Below are positions 13,133-43,745 of a DNA stretch of 64,000 nt, piece by piece. The notes under the pieces were generated by a model. The model saw only the letters and a list, made by a program, of their open reading frames with translations. It searched no databases and was not told the origin of the DNA. Numbering within the stretch: the first letter of the stretch is position 1; each line of letters begins with the position of its first letter. Source of the DNA: Syngnathus acus (Eukaryota; Chordata; Actinopteri; Syngnathiformes; Syngnathidae); contig NC_051098.1 in assembly GCF_901709675.1 (NCBI RefSeq), forward strand, positions 9,859,000 through 9,922,999, given 5' to 3'. Made by a program: the position numbers and the translations under genes.

Positions 13133-13153
13133 GGGGGGGGGGGGGGGGGGGGG
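13133..13153. repeat. Poly-G tract (poly-C in the 14-3-3 transcript)
   Basis: Twenty-one G residues on the plus strand, read as C21 in the minus-strand transcript, 36 nt after the stop codon of the 14-3-3 gene. It therefore probably lies in the 3' UTR. Confidence 0.9.
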
Positions 13154-13188
13154 TCACAAGTTGTTGGCTGACAGCGGCAAAGTCATCT

Positions 13189-16100
13189 CTAAGTCTGTGC
13201 TTCGTCCTCCACATCTTGCAGTGCTTCTGTGGTCTGCTCTTCTGCAATAGCACACACCAAAGTTGTGTCAGCGACAAACACTTCTCACCACTCACAAACA
13301 ACCCGCAAATGTTGCATTGAGTGGAGTCGACAAAGTGAAACGTTAACGCTTCAATGATTTAGCCAACATTGCTCCCCTTTTCTGTACAATTTCATTGTCA
13401 ATTAGTTGCTGTAGTCACACACGAAGGTATATTTTAATTGAACATCAATGTTGTCAATGCTAACAAGCAAGCAGGCAGCATATTTTATCAGTGTATCCGC
13501 ATCAATTTGTGGAAAGAGATAAATTCAAGAGACAACATGCATCTCACCTTCTCCCTGCATATCGGAAGTCCATAGTGTCAAATTGTCACGTAACAACTGC
13601 ATGATGAGTGTGGAGTCTTTGTAGCTATCTTCACTCAGAGTGTCCAGTTCTGCAATTGCATCATCAAATGCAGCCTTCGCCAACCTGGGCAGAGATGCAG
13701 TAAAAATGTGGTGGCTCAAGTTATGACCTTTGCCAACAAATAGGGAGCCATTTCTCATTCTAGTCAAACATGATGTGGTTGCTAATTCACATTTACTGAA
13801 AAGATCAACTAGTTGAATACATTTAACTTGAGTTAATGGCCTAACAAGGGAATATTAAAGCGTTATACAGCCACAACAAAAACCTGCAAGCGCGATCTGG
13901 TGAGTTGAGGATCTCGTAGTAGAAGACGGAGAAGTTGAGCGCGAGACCAAGGCGAATGGGGTGCGTGGGTGGCAGTTCTTGCGTAGCAAGATCAGTTGCA
14001 GCTTTGTAGGCCACCAAGCTCTGCTCTGCTGCTTCCTTTCTGCCGTTGCCTGTGGCAAACTCCGCCAGGTACCTGTGGTAGTCGCCCTTCCTGGAATTGT
14101 ACAAAAAGAAATGCAGCTGTCACGCAAGTATGTTGTGTGCTATACAACTGGATCCACACAAAATGGACTGAGAACATGCAACAAAATCGACCTCACGCAC
14201 ATTTTGTTGTAGAAGACTTTCGACTCTCCAGCAACGGCAGCGGGGAGTAGGTGCTTTTCCAACGCATCCAGAATGTCACCACAGATTGACTTAAGCTCAT
14301 CTTCAACCTGCCACAAGAAAATTTAAAAAAAATCCACTCACAATGATCATCTTGAATAGAATCTGATTCAGGTTAACTTTCTGTTTGCACCTAGAAAACA
14401 CTTGACGCAGAACTATGCAGCCTCCCCCTGAATTTTTAATTCCAAAAATGTAGATGTCTCATAGGTTAAAGTGTACGTAAGCTTTCGAGCAGGATCATCC
14501 AGTAAAGCATTGACTGCAATCTAAAAGCCCTTCCCCTTCCCTCCCTGTGACACGCTCTGGCCTCTCCCTGAGTAATAGCCAGCTCTTATTTCCTTTCATA
14601 AAGGCAAGCGAGTGCACACGTTGCCAGCTATGACTCAGATGCAGTCTGTTCAGTAGCAGCTCGTAGTGTGTATTATTAATAGGAGCCGATGAGCTCACGT
14701 CAGGACAGAACTTTGAATTGTGAAGCACAAGATGTTTATGGGCCGTTACTTTTGTCTGTGGAATGTTTTACCGTTTTCCTGTACTCCCGGACCATCTTCA
14801 ATTTCACTTCTTCACGCTTGCTCTCATCTCTCTGTTCAATGCTGCTGATTATCCGCCAGGAAGCTCTCCTGGCGCCAATCACATTCTTGTAAGCCACTGA
14901 TAGTAGGTTCCTCTCCTCCACTGTGAGCTCCACATCCATGCCCGCCACTTTCTTCATAAACGACACCATCTCTGTTGACGAAACACATGTAACACTCATT
15001 TCAACACCTTTGTTGAGTTGTTGAGAATCCCCTGCATATATTATGTCTATGTTCGAAGGCCTGAGCCACCAGCTGTCTGCCATCTGCTCCGAAACCCCCC
15101 AGTTTTTATTTGATCATGTCTGATTATTGGCAAGATTCAAATTTCATGCCTCAAACGGTGAAAAAAAATAATAATAATCATGCAATACCCGTTTTACAGC
15201 CGCACACTGAAGTTTGCAATAACGGGAGTCAACATTTTGGCAAAGACGAACATTTGGTGTTTTACTTGACAACATGCTCTTGCTACTACATAAATGTATA
15301 ATTATGTTGCTGCAACTCTAAAGTACAAGATGCATTATTTTGTATCATATTCAGGACTGCACAGGACTGTTCCACATTGAAAAAGATAAGTCGAATTTTA
15401 TTTTTTTTTTAAAATAGGGGAAAAAAAGAAAGTCATAATATCAGAATAACGTCCTAATGTTCCAAGGGTAAATATAGAAATTCTCAAACATGAACAAAAT
15501 GTGAGACCATAACAGCTACAGATCTACATAATACTATTAGACAACTGTTTGAAAACATACAGTATTATCCATCAATCCCAACCAATAATGTGATTTAAGT
15601 ACAGCAGTTTTATTTTAGGAAAGCCAAAAGTCTGCACAAAGACATGCGCATACAGGTTTTGATGTTCCAAAATTAAATTTATTTGCACTGTAGTAGGGAT
15701 GCAAATAATCAACCGGATTATCTGATCACCCTACCTGACTACTTTTCCGTCATTTCACCTAATGCACACAACTTACTTTTATTATTTATACTGCATATAC
15801 ATTAACGTTGATGCTCATACCTCTACTTATAAATGCATATTGTGCATGCTGTGTACACATTTTATATTCAAAGAGATCATAATTTCAAATTGACAGTGTA
15901 GAAATCACAAAAACAAATGACTCAGTTACTGGTTTGTTTCACAACACGCATGAAACTGGGCAAAGACGGCGATCACTGTAATCCAACATAAAAGCAAATA
16001 TTCTATTTTAATCCAAAACAAAGATGATCAACCAGCTTTAATGGAGGACTACAGAAATAAGAGAATATTTACTGTTGAGAATATGAAAAAAGCTATCTAA

Positions 16101-17320
16101 GCGAGTAACCGATGATTAAAAATGACTACCGATTAACTTGAGTTGTTAATTGTTGCTTCTCTAGACTGTACCTAAGTGAAATTTGACTCAAGCCACAAGA
16201 GAAATTTGGAAGAATTTACAGAGCCTTTCAAGCAAAAGACACATTCAATCTTGTAATATTGCAGGTTCATTGTTGTATATATATATTTAAAAAAAAGACC
16301 AGTAATATTACAACCACAAATTCACAGTGTTAGTTCCTCAAATGTTGATTCACATAACATTGGTTCACTAAACAGTGCAGTATGAGGACAAGCGCTTCCA
16401 AAACGGTTCAGTCTATCCACCACGTCAAACTGGGAGCTCAAACCTGCATTACCTGAATGACCACGCTAAGCCAAAGTGTAGTGGCAACACCCTCAGTTGG
16501 GGAATCTGCAAAACAGTTCACTTCACATCCCAAAAAAACCATAAGCCGAAACGTGTTGCAGAACAACCACATTAAGTTGACCGCATTCCAGCCAGGTTTC
16601 CATGTAGTCAGTAGACCATCAATCAATCTCTCCCACAGCTCCAAAATCCCGTGAGTGAGTCATGGCACATTCATTTAACGTTACTAAGCAACCTAGAACT
16701 GTCGCACGGGCAGGCGTCTAAAAACAGCCCCTGCTAGACCACTAATGGCATGACAGTCAGAAAGGGAGGAACAGGGGGGTCATTTTCGTCAATCGAGCTC
16801 AACTGCGCGGCCACGAGAACAGGAGAGGGAACAGCCCATCAAGTCAACAGTTGTCCTCCCACAACCCCACACGTTACACTTGGGGCGGCTAACTTGCTTT
16901 GAAACCCCGATCGGGCTTCGTGGCAATGATTAACAACCTTTTCGCAAAGCCGATGCATGCATTTCAAAGACAGGCAGTGGGTAGCTGAGGCACGGTGGTG
17001 CAGGGAGGTAACTCCTGACAGCTCACGCTCTACTGATCCGCCATTTTGTTGTAGCCCTTTCGCTAACGTTAGCATCTGGACGCCACTTGTTTAATCCCCT
17101 TTCGATTTTGACAGCTTCTGGCGATACCATTAATTAGCAGTACACAGACGAGTCACCGCACCCAAGCTACATTTAATGGAGCAAAAAACGCTAAGCGAAG
17201 CACCACTCTGTTAATATTAGTCAGCGGTGAGCATGTCCCACTCCAAGTGTGCTTACCGTCATATCGCTCGGCCTGCTCAGCGAGTTTTGCCTGGTAAACG
17301 CATTCTTCTCGCTCTGCCAT
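13189..17320 (-). CDS. ywhae: 14-3-3 protein epsilon type
   Basis: Phosphoserine/threonine-binding cytosolic dimer that docks on many kinases and phosphatases. Six coding exons: 17257-17320, 14772-14971, 14201-14307, 13884-14090, 13548-13684, 13189-13241; they join in phase to 255 aa, the usual epsilon length. Visible signatures are [13 protein letters not shown] (from residue 42) and [20 protein letters not shown] near the C terminus. The phosphopeptide pocket is intact: K50, R57, R130, Y131. The C terminus EALQDVEDE is epsilon-like. Differences from mammalian epsilon include the N terminus [15 protein letters not shown] in helix [10 protein letters not shown] in the loop after helix C and YNKM instead of YYKM, so this is probably a fish-specific epsilon paralogue. 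An AAGATGGCGGCC motif at 17485-17496, upstream of the start, marks the likely promoter. The neighbour crk is also its neighbour in human. Confidence 0.95.
14972..17256 (-). other. Intron 1 of the 14-3-3 gene
   Basis: The longest intron of this gene (2285 bp), with a GT donor and AG acceptor on the minus strand. It contains the hAT-like element at 15694-16163. The part near exon 1 is richer in CpG and carries another AAAATGGCGG motif on the minus strand near 17036-17047. Confidence 0.85.
15694..16163. mobile_element. hAT-like element in intron 1 of the 14-3-3 gene
   Basis: Ends TAGGGATGCAA and, inverted, TAGAGAAGCAA (9 of 11 bases match). The flanking octamers CACTGTAG (15686-15693) and GACTGTAC (16164-16171) share ACTGTA, a weathered 8 bp target-site duplication. 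Next to the ends are inverted ATTAATCGG-type motifs. No transposase frame. An old non-autonomous copy. Confidence 0.5.
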
Positions 17321-17525
17321 TGCGAATAGATCCGCTCCTGGGGAACAGTCGAAAGTGACAAAGGTGTTTGTCGGGGGGGGTAAAACACGATAATGTGCCT
17401 GCCTGGGTCTGTTAGAGGTTCCTGTAAACCAACTGGGTCGACTCGAACGGTGTTCCGCCCAACCGGTATAGAGGGGATGGAGTAAAGATGGCGGCCAGTC
17501 TCATCCGGGTAATCGCACACGTACC
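17321..17525 (-). promoter_or_regulatory. Probable promoter and 5' UTR of the 14-3-3 gene
   Basis: Higher CpG than the flanks, no TATA box, and an AAGATGGCGGCC motif at 17485-17496 on the plus strand. That motif matches the YY1-type element common in CpG promoters of housekeeping genes. The exact transcription start cannot be read from sequence. Confidence 0.45.
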
Positions 17526-18448
17526 TGATTCGTCTGCTCTGTTACGTTAAATACGCATTGTTTGACTTTAAACGGAGATGGTGCGTCATCATTCTGTTGC
17601 GTGATTTGTCTTCCCCATCAAATACCCCAAGTATATTTTTAGACAGACGATATCTGGGTAACCACTTAAAATGACCTCACACGTTGACAATGTTCAAGGG
17701 ATTTCACGTAACACCCCTTCAATGACGTTACTTCTCTTGTAGATATCCGCGGATCTTTGGCTACGTTTCTGGCGGGACTTCCTTTTCATTTTAAGTTTGT
17801 TGACCTTTTAACCAGGTTAAAAATTAATTTGAGATTTACCGTCTCCTTTGTAAGAGGAACATTAGATTTCACATTTTAAGCACTGCTTCAAGTGTGAAAG
17901 CTGTTGTAACTCATCAATATATTATTTTACAGTAAACAGTAATCACATTTGAGGTTGATCGCGTCTTGGCCTAAATGATCATTTAATGATTTCTTTTGTG
18001 AATGGTACAAAGCAAACATGCTATCTCCACTATGCACCAAATAATGAAACCCTGACAACCCCTCAATCTCCCCACACAAAAGCTGATAGTGCCTCCAATG
18101 AAAACCAAAGCTGTCTGGCGCCAGCTATGTTCCACTTTAGTTTCCATTCCAGTGTTGAGGGGGTCCACGGTTACGATAGTCCCGACATATGACATTTGTA
18201 AGTTACAAACAGCACTCTATGAACTAATTTGCCCAGAGGTACTGTCACTGTCCTACTTACTGTTGTTGTTTTTTATTGTTCTGTATTTCCAGCCTAGAAG
18301 TGTTTTTCATACAAACGTCATAAATAATATAAAATTCATTTGCTGCTGCATTAGTGTAGATCAGTGATGTGTTCCAACCTCATACACATTCTTAAACGCC
18401 ACTGCCACAGGGACACTACTCTATCGAGGACCCCCGTAAAGAGTCTAA
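17526..18448. other. Intergenic stretch between 14-3-3 and crk
   Basis: Upstream of the 14-3-3 gene and beyond the likely 3' end of crk. No exon or clear repeat seen apart from scattered A/T runs. Confidence 0.4.
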
Positions 18449-18801
18449 CAGTGGTTCTCAAGCGTCTTATATAAAGTAAAAAGTTTTTATAAAAATACTT
18501 GTTTTCCCCCGCACCACCATGACGACAGATATTAAAAAACAGTTCCATATATAGTAGGCCTAAGTGCTAATAAGACCCAAGGTAGAGGTTCTAAAAAGTA
18601 TATTAAATATTTTTGTAGGATACTGTAATCTTATGCACAGTTTTAACATACTGTGTTTAAAGGAGAATGTACTTGTTTAATTATTCAATTAAAATGTTGA
18701 AGTGATGCCAACAGTAACATTTAATTCAGTGAGTCTTTCGCATACCACTAGAGGGAGCCCACGCACCACTACTGGTTCCAGCATCACACTGAGAATCACT
18801 G
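18449..18801. mobile_element. hAT-like non-autonomous element
   Basis: A 353 bp element starting CAGTGGTTCTCA and ending with the inverted counterpart TGAGAATCACTG (one mismatch). GTCTAA occurs directly outside both ends (18443-18448 and 18802-18807), so a target-site duplication is visible. The interior is AT-rich without an open frame. The ends match the common CAGTGGTTCTCAA type of vertebrate hAT elements. Confidence 0.75.
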
Positions 18802-18807
18802 GTCTAA

Positions 18808-21490
18808 CAAAAACAAAGTAAAAATGTCTGTCATGAATTTTACTTTATTTACTAGTATATTAACACATCACATGCTACAGAAAAAAAAGTTAATTACAAT
18901 CGTCTCAAATGAATATAGTGTTATCATAAAATTTCATAACTGCTATTAACTCCCAGTGGCATTTTGACATCCCTCACTTTGCATTTAAAAGAAATGTGGA
19001 ATCTTGTATGGTTACTTAAAACACTAATTTTCTTTACTTCATTTCAGTAATCGGTAATCAAACATGTTGCAAATTGGTGATTTTAACATGTTTTGTTGCC
19101 ATTTTAAAAATGTGATTTGAATGCCACAGTTGGACATAACATACAGTATTAGAAATGAGGGCTCGCATTTTTATTTTTTTAGAAGGACCACATATTTCAT
19201 TGCAAACCTAGTGTGAAAGCAATTATTTTCAGTTCAGTCATCTCCTTTAATATTCAGTCATCTCCTTTAATGTCTAAAGAAAACAAGATCATGACAGTGA
19301 CCTGTTGTTCTTAGTGCCACCCGAAGACAAACTGATACGTGGGACAGAAATATGAGAAACCTCCATACATCGTGTCTGCCATGTCAGTCATCTTCATGCC
19401 AACCTACTCCTATGTAATGTGGGTGAGCATGGTAATGATTGTCAGGTGGAGGGTGGGCATAGGGAACTGATGAAGGGATTTGAAATGAAATGGCCATTCA
19501 ACGAACTCTTAAAATCAAAAACGTTGGTTTCTTGAAATGAAAAGGCTGTCACTAGAAGAAGAAAAAAAAACATCAAGAAAAAGCATTAGATAAGTAATAA
19601 GAGGAAAGACTTGCTGATATATCTAAACAATACAAAAAGAAAATTGGTGCAAGATGGCAAAAAAATTACAATTGAAATATACAGCACTTCCTTTTCCCCC
19701 TTTGACATAATTGTGATGTTCAAGTTTGCTAACATTTGTTATGAAGACTACCGAGACAAATAAATGACAGTTTAGCATAAAAGGAAAATTGAACGATCCA
19801 CCACATACTTTCTATGTTCTGACCAAAAAAAAAAATTTGGAGAGTGATAATGGGTGAATGGGGGATGAGAGGTGGCCGGAGGTTTAGTTGTTTTCATCTC
19901 TTCCACAAAACTGGAAGTCCGTTACAGTGCTACAGTGCTGATCATCGCTTCTAGTTCGCGTCACAGGTTTGTTATTATTTGGTGTTATAAGTAGGTGGTA
20001 GTGGGACGTGCTTCCGAGGGACTATGCACCCTTCGGTTGAAAATACAGATGTTGTTGATCATCTCATCATAGTCACATGTGGGCACATCGGTGAGCAGTA
20101 CAGGTGGGCAAAATAATCATTCATCAATGGTCATGATTTCGGTAGATTTTGGTAAAATATTTCAAACAACAAACAAATATAAAAACCGTAAGTAGGACTG
20201 AGTTGGGCCAAGGAAGGCAAAACTAATGTATTTAACACTGTGGCATGAAGTGATAAAATTGGGGAGATGTTAAAGTTTGACAATGTTTTCTTCTCATTAA
20301 GGTCGAGAACATACTGTAGCCTGACTTAGCTAACTTTGGACGAGAGGTGGGGTACATCCCAAACTGGTCCATCCCGGTGCTAAAGTTCAAGTTGACCGGT
20401 GACACTGACTTACATCATTTGGAATTTTCACAGTGCACTAAATCAAATCATTCCACGACCCAAAATCCTTCACATTGTTAACTAGACTTACTTTTTTTTG
20501 ACAGATTCAATTCAAATAATGACAGATTGAATTCTTCCATCATTTGGGCACATTTGACCTGAGCCCTTGTTAAACATGACACTTCAGTAGGTCAACAGGC
20601 AGCTAAAGTTAGCTCGGTAAATCATAGCCAGCTAACACGACAGGAAGGCTCACAAAGTTTGTGACGATTAATAACCAACCTGCAAACCAGAGCTGTGCTC
20701 GGCTCATGCTGCTCTCTGAATACTGTGAAGTTAATAGTAGCAAGAATATCAGTCAGCGCAGCACAGCAGATCTCTGCTGAACAATGTTAATTCCAATCAC
20801 ATAATTGTTCACCTTCATGGACACTCAACTGCTGCTCAAGGATGAAATGTTTTCCCACATCATTCACTACTCCCAGTGTTAACAAAAGTGAGGGAGGACG
20901 AGGGGATTCTGGATCTCAAAATAAATTTAACACTTTCTTTGGAACTCGTGACTTCATAAATGTCTTTACCTGTAGTTTGTATCTACATGCTCAAACCCAG
21001 GATGAGGAAATGAGCGAGTTGTGCTGAGGTGTGAGAGGCGCGATAACCATGTGTTACTATGGTGAGGATAAAATGTAGCAAAATCATTACAGCCCGTCTT
21101 TTGTTTTGCATTGACCCAGGTTGTATTCACACCAGAAAGGTCCTCTGGTCCGCACCAAAACCTCACCGAGAACTACTTAATTGTTGGGTACGCATCAGGA
21201 TTTATTTGTGTGCATTCATGAAAGGTTCGAACCAGCGCGGGAAGCAAACCCTGATGTGTTTAAAGCGGAACAAACAACGCAGGTGTGAATACACCCTCAG
21301 TCCTCGCAAGAAGAGGTGAAGGGCTGTTAGATATATGCAGTGGCATCTGGTGGGTTTCAGAGTGACTGTGAGAATCTTTACTTGGTGCAGGCAGAGCAGA
21401 CGTGAGGTGTTGGCTAAAGGCGCAGAGGAGCAGCGGGGTGTGAGGCAGGGCTCTAACAGTAGTGTCCAGTTTGCACCCGCCAGTCCACTC
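18808..21490 (-). other. Probable crk 3' UTR and downstream flank
   Basis: Non-coding sequence after the crk stop codon. The minus strand reads AATAAA at 18844-18849 and again near 19168, either of which could end a long 3' UTR. A 20 bp tandem duplication (TCAGTCATCTCCTTTAAT) lies at 19237-19274. No other gene was recognised. Confidence 0.4.
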
Positions 21491-25417
<3,927 letters not shown>

Positions 25418-25528
25418 AACCGGTTCAGGGTGTCCCCCGCCTACTGCCCGGTGACGGCTGGGATAGGCTCCAGCACACCCGCGACCCCCGTGGGGACTAA
25501 GCGGTTCAGAAAATGGATGGATGGATGC
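25418..25528 (+). mobile_element. LINE-type 3' tail insertion with 12 bp target duplication
   Basis: A 111 bp segment with GGGATAGGCTCCAGCACACC and GATGGATGGATG, the signature of the teleost LINE-type tail. It is flanked on both sides by the identical 12-mer CTATTCCTAGGA (25406-25417 and 25529-25540), a clear target-site duplication. This is a severely 5'-truncated retroposed copy, and the intact duplication suggests it is young. Confidence 0.85.
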
Positions 25529-25540
25529 CTATTCCTAGGA

Positions 25541-28500
25541 GTTAAGAAATGCCCATTTGCAATTAGTACATTTTGCCACAAGATGTCAGCCCAAGACAAA
25601 AAATAAGTTTGACGAGTTTTATTATATTACTATACAATTTACTGTTTTTTTTTTTTAAATCATCAAAAATACTACTTACTGATTTAATTGATCTGAACTG
25701 ATTTATTTTCTGTTTTATTACAGTTCAAGGACCTACTAAACTTGGCTCCTTGATAACAGTCCGTCTTGTTGTATGTTAAGAACAACAAAAATCCTCAGTA
25801 ACTCATTTAATAATTTATTTGATTAGAAAATGAGTGCCGGTTGGTTGTAATTTCAGACACTAACCGCTATTTAGTAGCTCCTCATCTGGACGCAGAAGCA
25901 TAAGTGCATGTTTAGAAATTTGAAAACTCGTCCAAGGTGTGACTGTGAATGTATATGCCCTGTAAATGACTGGCAAAATAGTCTGTTTTCCTGTCATATT
26001 ATTTATTGTTCAGATCCAATGAGTAACAATTTAAGCAGTAATACATAGCATTGTTTCCAGTAGCTGTGTAATGTAGCACAAAAATCAATGAGCAGTGGAA
26101 AGAAAGGCTGCATAGCTCATCCAACAAAGGTGTATGGTAGATTGCAAAAAAATATGCTAACACGTGCAAAAGACATGAATGTTGCTTTTACACAATTCCT
26201 TAGCTTCTTGCGCAATCTAATGAGCTCCAAGCACGACACCAAGGTCCATACCACTTAAAAGTAGACCCACACTGAAAAAAAGACATTGTTTATTCATGAC
26301 AGTGTCAGTCAAAAGTGAGCATAATTATTATTGTAGAGGTTGTATTTTTAATAAAGCTCTCAACTCTTTCGATTGTGCAGGTGCACCTTAAGTGCAGTGT
26401 GACACCCCCACATTCCGTAAATCATTCATATATACCCTCTATGTACATCTGAGGTAAACATCACAGTCATTTCACCACTTCCAATAATAAGATAGTGTAA
26501 TCCTTTTGCCTGTGGTGATGAACATGGTTATAATTGCTGTGCCTAGCAAAGTGCAGCATGGGAGAGGAAATCACCAAACAATCACTAAAGTGGCTACAAT
26601 GGTAGAAATACAGTACAGTAAGTACTAGTCAACACAGAGACACTATTCTAATCTCGAGATTATTTTGGGTTGGCAATAGTTTAATCTTGAATTATGCCCA
26701 TTCAAAATTAAATGATAGGTGGGGGGACTGTTTGCTACAGAGAGGCCATTTCACTTCCTGAGCACTACTGTGGAGCCCTTGCACAAGGCACTGGACCCTA
26801 AATTTCTCAGGACAGTTGTACAGCACTCACATTTTAATACCTCTGTTTTTTGACTGACAAGCTAACGATCAGAAGAGGTCTATATTTGATTGACAGTCGC
26901 ATCAAACTATACTTAACTGTCTAACCCGCATCTTCAAAACAATAAACCTGAGGATAGACTCTTTCGCATCGCTTATTCAGAGGTTACATAAAATCATTTG
27001 GTATGACTTTTGAAATTTGACTTTAACACCGCCAATGCAACAACCATTAGTGGATATATGTACATTTTCACAAATGTTTACAATCATGACTGTTTAAAGG
27101 GCTTGGTGGGATTACCAGATATGAACACATTTGTTTTAGTTGCATGGCTTATATTAAAGGGAAGAATCTTTGCAGGTAGATTCGAGGATAGCGCTGAAAT
27201 TGTACAGCTTGTTTTTCAGCCTCAATGTAAAAGTGAACTGCATGGAAAGCCTTGATTTGTCACCGTTTACATAAGAACCACAAAAAAGGGGAAAGGTAGA
27301 ACCCACTGTATGATAAAGCTAAAGTTTTTCTCTGCAAGTATCAGGATCTTGAATTAAAACACCGTTTACATAAGAACCACAAAAAAGGGGAAAGTTAGAA
27401 CCCACTGTATGATAAAGCTAAAGTTTTTCTCTGCAAGTATCAGGATCTTGAATTAAAACACGAACAATAAAAGCAGCATTAATACTCTGGGGAACTTGAT
27501 ACCATGCAAGATTTTTTGTGGTGTCCTCCTGTTACAGCTAACATTCCTCTATTCCGCATACTCAAAGGGTTAGTCAACCTCCAAATTTTCTTTGGAATAA
27601 TATGTTCTGTGCAGCCCAACTGGTTGAAACACAGTGTTCTGATTAATGTTTCCATTGTGGAATAGAAGCAAATTCACGTTTTTATCCATTTCATGTGGCG
27701 GATAATCTGTTCTTAAGCCATTTGATCTTGAAAGTACAATTAAGAAGAGAGTCGTGATTGGTTGTTTCTAGAGACCTGGCAACTGTGATATCATTTTCAG
27801 TCGACAGCAAGTGGCAAAATGGCCGCCCCTGAGATGGATAATAACAGAATTTTGTTGCTTAACTTCTATTCCACAAACGCAAAATTAATTAGAATGCGGT
27901 GTTTAGTTTTGTGGGGTCACACACAACATATTATTGTAAAAAAAATTTGGAAGTTGACTTCATCTTTAACATGAAGTATCTTGAATTTGTAGTCTAAAGG
28001 TTCACCCCTAAGTTTTAAAATGGGTTACCTCTGTGTTAGATTCATGATACCCATTTCTCTGCACATGAACTTGTGATGTCAGTCAAGACTGAGAACCTTT
28101 GCTGGTGACATAATCACATCAGCTACTTGCAACAGTAGTCCTCTGCATACATAAGCATGCATCCGAATTACAGACGACTTAATTGTCCAAGTTTGTGAAT
28201 CTGACTTGACGCACATATACAAACGTCACACATAATGTAACTAGCCTAGAACACGATTACTAAAAAAAATAATGAAAGAAGCATATAGTTTTAGTCTTTG
28301 ACTAAAATGTACTATAGTGTAACAGTTGTTTTTCCAAAACAATGTTACTAAAATGTTCAAAAAGTGGTGTTTGCTGTTTATCTCTCTGCTTTAACAACAC
28401 TTCTTTCAACTCTTCAAAACCATCATAAAAATTTGGCACAATTTATATTGCAACCCACATTTCTCAGTTTTGCTGTTCATCCCGCAAATGCATGTTCCTT

Positions 28501-29003
28501 ACAAATGGGACACGGGCTTTTTTCTATGCTATACTGTAAAATTATGGACAAGAAGCATTGCTATAATAGAAATAAAAAAACCTCTTAAATTTTTGATTTA
28601 CATGAAGTAAAATGAGCATTGCACTCAATTTAACTGTATCAGATATCAGACCATAGAGAATCTTGTATAAGATTGATAAATATCGGGAAGCGTGACACTC
28701 AGCACAACAATTATTATTAGTTTCCTATACAAGCGTCTGAATGAAATCTAATCACTGTTTGTATCCACAATTACTAGTAGTCTACAGCAGACTACAAAAT
28801 GACCTATTATCAGCCCACATGTACATTTCTTTTTAAAGCTTTTCATTGACATGAGAACCTAATGCACGCAAGGTGGGTGCAAAAATCAATCTGTTGAAAT
28901 TCAGAGGATAGCATGCATGGATGTAATTATATATATTATGAAGTCAATAGAAAGAGTAAGCAATCAGCCACTGACTTCTCCTCATTTCGACTAACTTTAA
29001 CTT
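25541..29003. other. Intergenic region between crk and lrrc75a
   Basis: AT-rich sequence without a recognised exon. The part close to 29421 probably belongs to the lrrc75a 3' UTR. The region holds the 99 bp tandem duplication at 27261-27458. Confidence 0.45.
27261..27458. repeat. Tandem duplication, 99 bp unit, two copies
   Basis: The segment starting CACCGTTTACATAAGAACC at 27261 is repeated head to tail from 27360 with a single substitution seen (AAAGGTAG versus AAAGTTAG). The near identity means a recent duplication or an assembly artefact. Confidence 0.9.
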
Positions 29004-29009
29004 TTTATT
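29004..29009 (-). terminator. Candidate poly(A) signal AATAAA for lrrc75a
   Basis: The minus strand reads AATAAA about 410 nt downstream of the lrrc75a stop codon. Position and orientation fit, but other AATAAA motifs occur further downstream and no transcript evidence is available. Confidence 0.35.
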
Positions 29010-29421
29010 CTTTTCGTCATCTATCTGGTTATCCATTGATTTAATGTGGGTGTCATTTTCAGCAGAGCCTGTCATGTTTTTATATTTTTGTACTTCTCAT
29101 CACAGGCACCTAACCATTAATGGGACATATATTTCAGGCACATGAAGGTACTATGATGTTATCAGAAGATCCTGCCTCAAGCCCTGAACAGGGTGAGTTA
29201 CAATAAAAAGCTTATTAATTACTTAGTGGTTTTATCCATTAGTCTCCCTCTGTCATTTATAACTGACAAATCCTGTTTTCGTCCAATAGTTTGCCCACAA
29301 TGGTTCAGCTGGTTAAATCTGGCTTGTTCAAGCTGGGAGCAAGTCTTTCCTTGCCTCATTCCATGTGTACCTCAACACGGCGGGAGAAATAATTCAAACC
29401 AAGAGGAGAAAGGAGCAGCAA

Positions 29422-43745
<14,324 letters not shown>

